A stretch of 64,000 nt of DNA from contig JAVSML010024002.1 of assembly GCA_038503035.1 (NCBI GenBank), forward strand, positions 810,587-874,586. The letters are read 5' to 3'. The first letter of the stretch is position 1; every line of letters starts with the position of its first letter. The DNA is from Crocodylus rhombifer (taxonomy: Eukaryota > Chordata > Crocodylia > Crocodylidae). A program made the translations under genes and the position numbers. The notes beneath the pieces were generated by a model that was given only the letters and a program-made list of their open reading frames with translations, was not told where the DNA came from and did not search any database. Below are positions 59,455 through 64,000 of the stretch, piece after piece.

Positions 59455-59600
59455 TTCCGGTAGATGGAGCACGTGTGCGGGAGTTGAAAAATCAGGGTAC
59501 TAAAGTGAGCTCTGCCAGTGAGTTGCACTTTGATCTTGGACAAATCTCTTGTTCTCTCTATTCCCCATTCTCATCAGCTGTGAAATGAAGCTTTGCCATG
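59455..59600 (+). mobile_element. MIR-family SINE
   Basis: The order gtagatggagcacgtgtgcg (tRNA-like head), gagctctgccagtgagttgc, tgatcttggacaaatctctt and ccattctcatcagctgtgaa with the following atgaag matches the MIR core and its 'gaccttgggcaagtcactt … cctcatctgtaaaatg' region. MIR is an ancient amniote SINE, so this is an old relic. Confidence 0.75.
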
Positions 59601-61440
59601 CAAAGGACATTAATTTCTGCATTGTTTTTAAAAAAAACACACAAAACAAACCATCACTGTGCGTAATTTGGGTCTTTCCTTATTTTCTTATCTTTACCTC
59701 CTATAGCACATAATGGGAAAAGAAATTCAAGAAAGGAAAACTTGTAAAAGTACATAGGTTTCCCCCTCCCTTTTTATCTGGTGGATGCCCCTTCACTTTT
59801 TCTCTAGGGAAGGGGAGTCTACTGTTTCTCATTATCAAGAACATAACCTTTCCCTGACTAACAAGAGTGAGATGCAGAACACTGCAGTGCCTTGCCATCT
59901 CAGAAATCTGTGTTAATTTTCTTAATTAAATCCTGTCTCGCTTTAAATGGTTACAATGTCTCTTTATTTACAGAGCAGTTTATTCATTCATTTTTTTTTC
60001 CCCCTTGAGCTTGTCAGAGTCTGTTAATGTTGATACAGTTTGACGTTGTGCCCAGACTGCATCAAACCACAAACCCGAGAATAGAATGTGGCCATTAACA
60101 TTTAATAACTTGTTGCAATGCTTAATTTTTTTCTGCATCAGTGGTGTCACACTTGATAACCGTATGATTTTCACCTTTATCGAATGCGACTAAACTTTTT
60201 ACGGTAAATGCCACTGCTTCAAATGGGCTTCAGAGCCATAACATTTTCCTTTTATTTTTAAGTAACTTGGAGTTTACAGTGTCTGAATATAATACTGAGG
60301 CTTAAACACAGTACGGGACTGAAGAGCAAAAGCTTTTCCTGAGGAACAGATGCAGAACATGCAGCACATGCTTATTTTAAAGAACAGAACAGTCCTATTG
60401 ACATTGCATTTAATTTTTTAGTATGCAATGAAGCACTTGGGTCAGTCAGGATCTTACAACTCTCTCCATCTAACGGGTCTGATAAAAAAAAAAAAATCAG
60501 TGGAAAGGATCCCATAGATGTCAATAGGCTTTGTTTTGATTGGAAGCATACCCGAAGAATCATTTTAAACATGGTTGCTAGCATCATTCCCATAACAAAT
60601 GCAACACAGTTTTGGCAAGAATGAAAGCCATTTTTGTCCAAACTTTCTGGTCTTCAATAGCATGACACCATAATAGCTGAGTGCTGATAGCATCTTGGGT
60701 ACTGGTCTAAACATAAGAGCATCACTCCCAAAAGAAACAGCTAACACGCTAATAATGTTCTCTTGGAACAGAACTTCCTCTAGCGAAAGCGGGGGAAAAC
60801 TATTGCATTTCATCTAGAGAAAAAGCATACACAGTAGCTGAATGCTAAGGTAAATTCACAATTCAACTTACTCTGTAGTAACTTGGTTATTTGTCCGTAC
60901 CCTCAATATGTTAAACAAATCACCTATGCTTTGCCACCTCTCCCTTGGCTGTAGTAAATCAGTTTATGGAGTTATGCTGAATTATGCCACCTGAGACTCT
61001 ATCTCGTGCTTTTCTCCATCCATAAATTGGGAGCAACTCAGTAGAATGCTTTGTGGTCTTTGTCTGAAAGGCATTCTCCATGTGCAAAGTCTTATTGTTG
61101 TAAATGGTCCAGCAAATACCTGGAATGATTCACTGTTTTAGGAAAATTTTAAATTTTCATTCTTCCTCTTCAAAGTGTGGTTTTTTTTTTTTATTTAAGT
61201 ATTGAATTTAATCTTTTTAGCAGGAACTTGAAAAGTCACTTAGACACCTAATAGATAGTACAGAAGCCATGTTTTTATAGGGCAGTTGATTTACCATTAC
61301 CATTTAAAACTGAATAGTCTATTTCTTAGATTTCTGGAGGTTTTCTTTGTCAGCCAGTGTGCAAGTTAAAAATGATGGGTAAATCTCAAAATGTTAAAAA
61401 ATTGAGCATGGATTAAGGTAAGCAACAACAGGAAAGATCC
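59601..61440. other. Single-copy sequence, partly conserved-element-like
   Basis: 59980-60860 is free of recognised repeats, AT-rich with scattered CpGs, and dense in homeodomain-like words (gccattaacatttaataact at 60091). It has a RUNX-type aaccaca at 60065. This texture is typical of deeply conserved non-coding DNA. ORFs on the minus strand (60372-60813) have no recognised domain. Confidence 0.35.
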
Positions 61441-61600
61441 TTAGTCAGTACAATAAGCAAGGAGGCAAGGAGGGGCGGCAAGCAGCAACTGCCCACAGGC
61501 ATCGGTGGCAGCGTCGACAGTGCTTCTCTCGGGAGGGAGGCGGGGTGCACCACTAATCTCAGGGGATGCATGTGCACCCCCTATGAGATGCCAATGACTA
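61441..61600. other. Short GC-rich insert of unknown type
   Basis: A GC- and CpG-rich block (ggtggcagcgtcgacagtgc, cgggagggaggcggggtgc) in AT-rich surroundings just before the CR1. Possibly a repeat fragment; not identified. Confidence 0.3.
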
Positions 61601-62713
61601 TGGGGGACTCTCTTCTTGACTGGATATAGAATAAGGATGCCAAGCTTCAGAAAAGCAGATTTTATCAAACTCCGGAAACTTGTGGGCAGGATCCCATGGG
61701 AGGCAACTGTGAGGGGAAATGCAGCCCAGGAGCAAATGAAAGTTAAAACCTGACCTTTAAGAACCCCTTTTTAAGGGCACAGGAGATAGCTATTCTGATA
61801 CAATGGAAGAACGGGAAGTGCAACAGGAGATGAGCCTGGCTAGACTTGAAACTCAAAATGGGATCCTATAAAAGGTAGAGACCTGGTCGTAGTGCTAGGG
61901 AAGAGTGTAAACGTATTGCACAGGCATAGGGAGGCCAAGGCAAGATTTGATGTGAAGCTGGTGAGGGACATAAAAGACGATGAAAGGGATTCTGCATACA
62001 GGTCAAAAGTAAGAGGAAGACTCGAAAAGCCATAGGTGCCTTATGGAATGCAGAAAACAATCAAGTTTAGGATGGTGTGGAGAAGGCTGAAGTATTTGAT
62101 GCCTGTTTTACTTCAGTCTTCTCAAACAGGGGCAGGCACCAGATGACAAGTGTAGCTGGCAGCGAAGATAGGGAAGGAGGCAAACAACTTATAAAAGACA
62201 AGCTAGGGATTACTTGGTTAAGGTCGATTCTTTCAAGTCGGATGTGATGCACCCTAGCACACAGAGCATACCCTAGGATATTGGCTGATCTGATTTCTGG
62301 ACCATTGGAGGTAGCTGATGTCCCAGATAATTGTAAAAGGACAAATGTAGAGTCCATCTTTAAGACAGGGAAGAAGGAGGATCCAGGGAATTTTAGACAA
62401 GTCAGCCTGACCTCAATATCTGGAAAGATTATTAAGTAGATCCTCAAGGAATCTGTTGTGAAGCACCTAGAGAAAAACAAGGCAATCTGGAACAGCCAGT
62501 ATGAATTTACCAAAAGTTAATGATGCCTGATCCAACTGATTTCTTTCTATGATAAAATGACAGGCTCTGTGGAAAAGAGGAGAGCAGTGGATGACACCTT
62601 GGCTTCTGCTTGGGACCCAGTCTCACACTACATTCTCATTAACAAGTTAAGGAAATACAGACTAGATGAAAATACTGTAAGGTGGATATATAACTGGTTG
62701 GATCATCATACTT

Positions 62714-62800
62714 AAGAGCATAAGAATTGCATTTTACTGGGTCAGATCATAGGTCCATCTTGCCCAGTATGTTGCACTGTGGCAGAGTAGATACTGAAAA
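62714..62800 (+). repeat. Sauropsid repeat fragment inside the CR1
   Basis: aagagcataagaattgcatt, then tactgggtcagatcataggt and ccatcttgcccagtat, is a familiar reptile repeat opening ('aagaacataagaa…actgggtcagacca…ggtccatctagcccagtat'). It interrupts the CR1 right after the NWLD segment. Family name not known. Confidence 0.6.
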
Positions 62801-62861
62801 GGAGAGTGAACTGGGCATGACCAAGGTTACTTTCCCATGTCATACTTAACAAGTAGTCATT

Positions 62862-62945
62862 AATGGATTAATGGCTCAATTAATGACTTAATTAGCTGGG
62901 AATGACTTGATTAATGCTTGGAATGACTTAATGGCTCAATGTCTA
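62862..62945 (+). repeat. Local duplications
   Basis: taatggctcaat occurs at about 62869 and 62930, and gggaatgactt/tggaatgactt at about 62898 and 62919, with further ttaatgactt/ttgattaatg words between. It looks like a short, scrambled duplication within the CR1. Confidence 0.7.
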
Positions 62946-63014
62946 GTTGAGAAGGAGGTATCTAGTGGGGTTCCCGAGGGGTCTGTCCTGAGTATTGTTT
63001 AATATCATACTCCT

Positions 63015-63151
63015 AGAATCATAGAAAAATAGAGCCAGAAGGGACCTTCATAGGTCATCTAGTCCAACCCCCTGCCTGAGGAAAGATCACCACATCCAAA
63101 TTATCCTATCCAAATCCCTAATCTAACCTCTTTGTATAATTACAACCTCCT
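63015..63151 (-). mobile_element. Antisense CR1 3' end inserted into a CR1
   Basis: agaatcatagaaaaatagag, then ccagaagggacctt and tctagtccaaccccctgcct, is the reverse complement of a CR1 3' terminus. It splits the host CR1 between RT motif B (VPEGSVLS) and the NDL…FADD segment, which resumes at about 63157. ctcct is present at both junctions (63010-63014 and 63148-63152), a possible short target duplication. Confidence 0.9.
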
Positions 63152-63156
63152 GGATA

Positions 63157-63396
63157 ATAATTAATGATTTACACAATGCAACTGAACTCATGATTAGCAG
63201 ATTTGCCGATGACCCCAAGTTAGATGGAGTCCGAGATGTTCTGGAGGCATCCTGGATAGCTGGGATCCTGAACGACCTGGATAGACTGGAGAAATGGTCC
63301 ACAATCAATGAGAAGAGATTCAGTCAGGAGAATTGCAAAGTCCTGCGTTTCAGACAGAATAACTGCACGTGCAAATATAGTCTGTGGAAGGACTGA
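63157..63396 (+). pseudogene. CR1 reverse transcriptase fragment with FADD box
   Basis: After the antisense insertion the coding sequence resumes: INDLHNATELMISRFADD, then an IAGILNDLDRLEKWSTIN segment and FSQENCKVLRFRQNN, matching the order in the 48356-49188 copy (NSDKCKVMHLGRNN). The frame ends at 63396. Non-functional because the upstream domain is interrupted. Confidence 0.9.
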
Positions 63397-64000
63397 CCAG
63401 GCTGCAGTACCTCAGATAAGGACTTGGGAGGTACTGTAAGCTGAATACAAACCAACAGTATACCTTGTTCCAAAAAAAGAGAGAAGCCAAAGCAAATAGA
63501 GTGTTTTAGGAGAAGTGTTGTGTACAAATCAAGCAAAGTGATTCTTCCTCTCTGTTCAGCACGGGCGAGGCCTTACCTGGAGTGCTTTGTCCATTCTGCA
63601 AGAAAAATGTGGACAGTTTGCAATGAGTTTGGCACAGAGCAACAAAAGTGATTAGGGGCTTGGGAAGAAAGACTTACAAGGAAAGGCTGAAAGAACTATC
63701 ATTATTTAGTCTGCAGAGGAGAAGACTGATAGGGGATTTGATAACTGTCTTCAAATGCCTTAAGGATGGTTACAGAGAAGGTGGTAATGGGCTTTTCTCT
63801 GTGGCTGCAAGGTACAGGACTAGGAGCGTTAGCCTCCAAGGAAACTAAGCAGGAGAGATTAGGAGGACTTTACTGACCATGTGAGTGGACAAGCACGGAA
63901 ACGGGCTACCTAGAGAAGTTGTGGAAACTTTGGAAGTTTTCCAGGGAAAGTTAGATGCTTGGCTGGGATGGTTTTGGCTGAGATGATCTTGCTTGGAGCA

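Larger units (their letters stand above)
61660..64000 (+). mobile_element. CR1 LINE, endonuclease linker to 3' UTR, runs off the window
   Basis: The order is collinear with CR1 ORF2. A linker has an EAKARFDVKLVRDIKDDERD-like segment (61930-61985). The RT start is EDPGNFRQVSLTSISGKIIK (62377-62436). Next come a KLRKYRLDENTVRWIYNWLD segment (62646-62705) and motif B as SSGVPEGSVLS (62960-62992). FADD lies at 63199-63210 and a TYKERLKELSLFSLQ tail near 63670. Stops occur throughout. It is interrupted twice (62714 and 63015). The window ends inside the 3' UTR at agatgatcttgcttggagca, just before the expected terminal repeat. Confidence 0.9.

Noticed and set aside
1..64000. Endogenous retrovirus or LTR element.
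   Set aside because: I found no gag, protease, RT-RNaseH or envelope-like frame and no paired long terminal repeats; every RT fragment seen is CR1-type.
1..64000. Bacterial or phage gene system.
   Set aside because: No long ORFs, no operon structure, and pervasive vertebrate repeats throughout.

Overview
The window reads as non-coding, AT-rich amniote DNA, most probably from a sauropsid such as a crocodilian or turtle. The main reason is the repeat content. Seven or more loci carry CR1-type LINE fragments, some with still readable reverse transcriptase. These sit among many internally deleted hAT and Tigger-type (TcMar) DNA transposons, a MIR-like SINE and short 'caatgg/ccattg' palindromic repeats common in reptile and bird genomes. 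There is no L1, Alu or B1. I found no bacterial-type gene organisation, no rRNA, no tRNA gene, no CRISPR array and no convincing host protein-coding exon. The best reading is a gene desert or a very large intron.

Layout. 1-4.1 kb is mostly single-copy sequence, with a possible conserved element at the start and fragments of short DNA transposons. 4.1-7.6 kb holds three DNA transposons: a Tigger1-like element (4111-4435), a hAT-like element with internal minisatellite-like repeats (4453-5185), and a 1,065-bp fold-back hAT with a perfect 8-bp target duplication (6501-7565). 7.6-18.5 kb is largely unassigned, apart from a second Tigger-like element (10595-11141). 18.5-23.5 kb is a nested cluster of minus-strand CR1 pieces interrupted by a 2.3-kb hAT element that keeps a fragment of its transposase (20136-22441). 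23.5-28.1 kb is mostly single-copy.

28.1-29.25 kb is a decayed plus-strand CR1. 30.5-36.7 kb holds a hairpin MITE, a third Tigger-like element, a GC-rich inverted-repeat element, old SINE-like units, a long minus-strand LINE remnant and a striking palindrome (36610-36704). 36.7-48.3 kb is mostly unassigned, with one 209-bp hAT MITE and two weak ORFs. 48.34-49.62 kb is the best preserved CR1. 49.6-61.4 kb is mainly single-copy, with two stretches that look like conserved regulatory DNA (about 50.1-50.9 and 60.0-60.9 kb), a larger MITE-like element, a CR1 3' end and a MIR-like SINE. 61.66 kb to the end is a CR1 interrupted by an antisense CR1 3' end, and it runs off the window.

No set of genes here works together as a pathway. 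The interest lies in the transposons: a Tigger1-like element that looks too young for vertical descent, two hAT elements sharing a terminus (one with transposase remains, one a fold-back non-autonomous relative), and nested insertions that give relative ages. Homology statements come from pattern recognition and memory of repeat families; no database search was run. Element boundaries without a target-site duplication are approximate.
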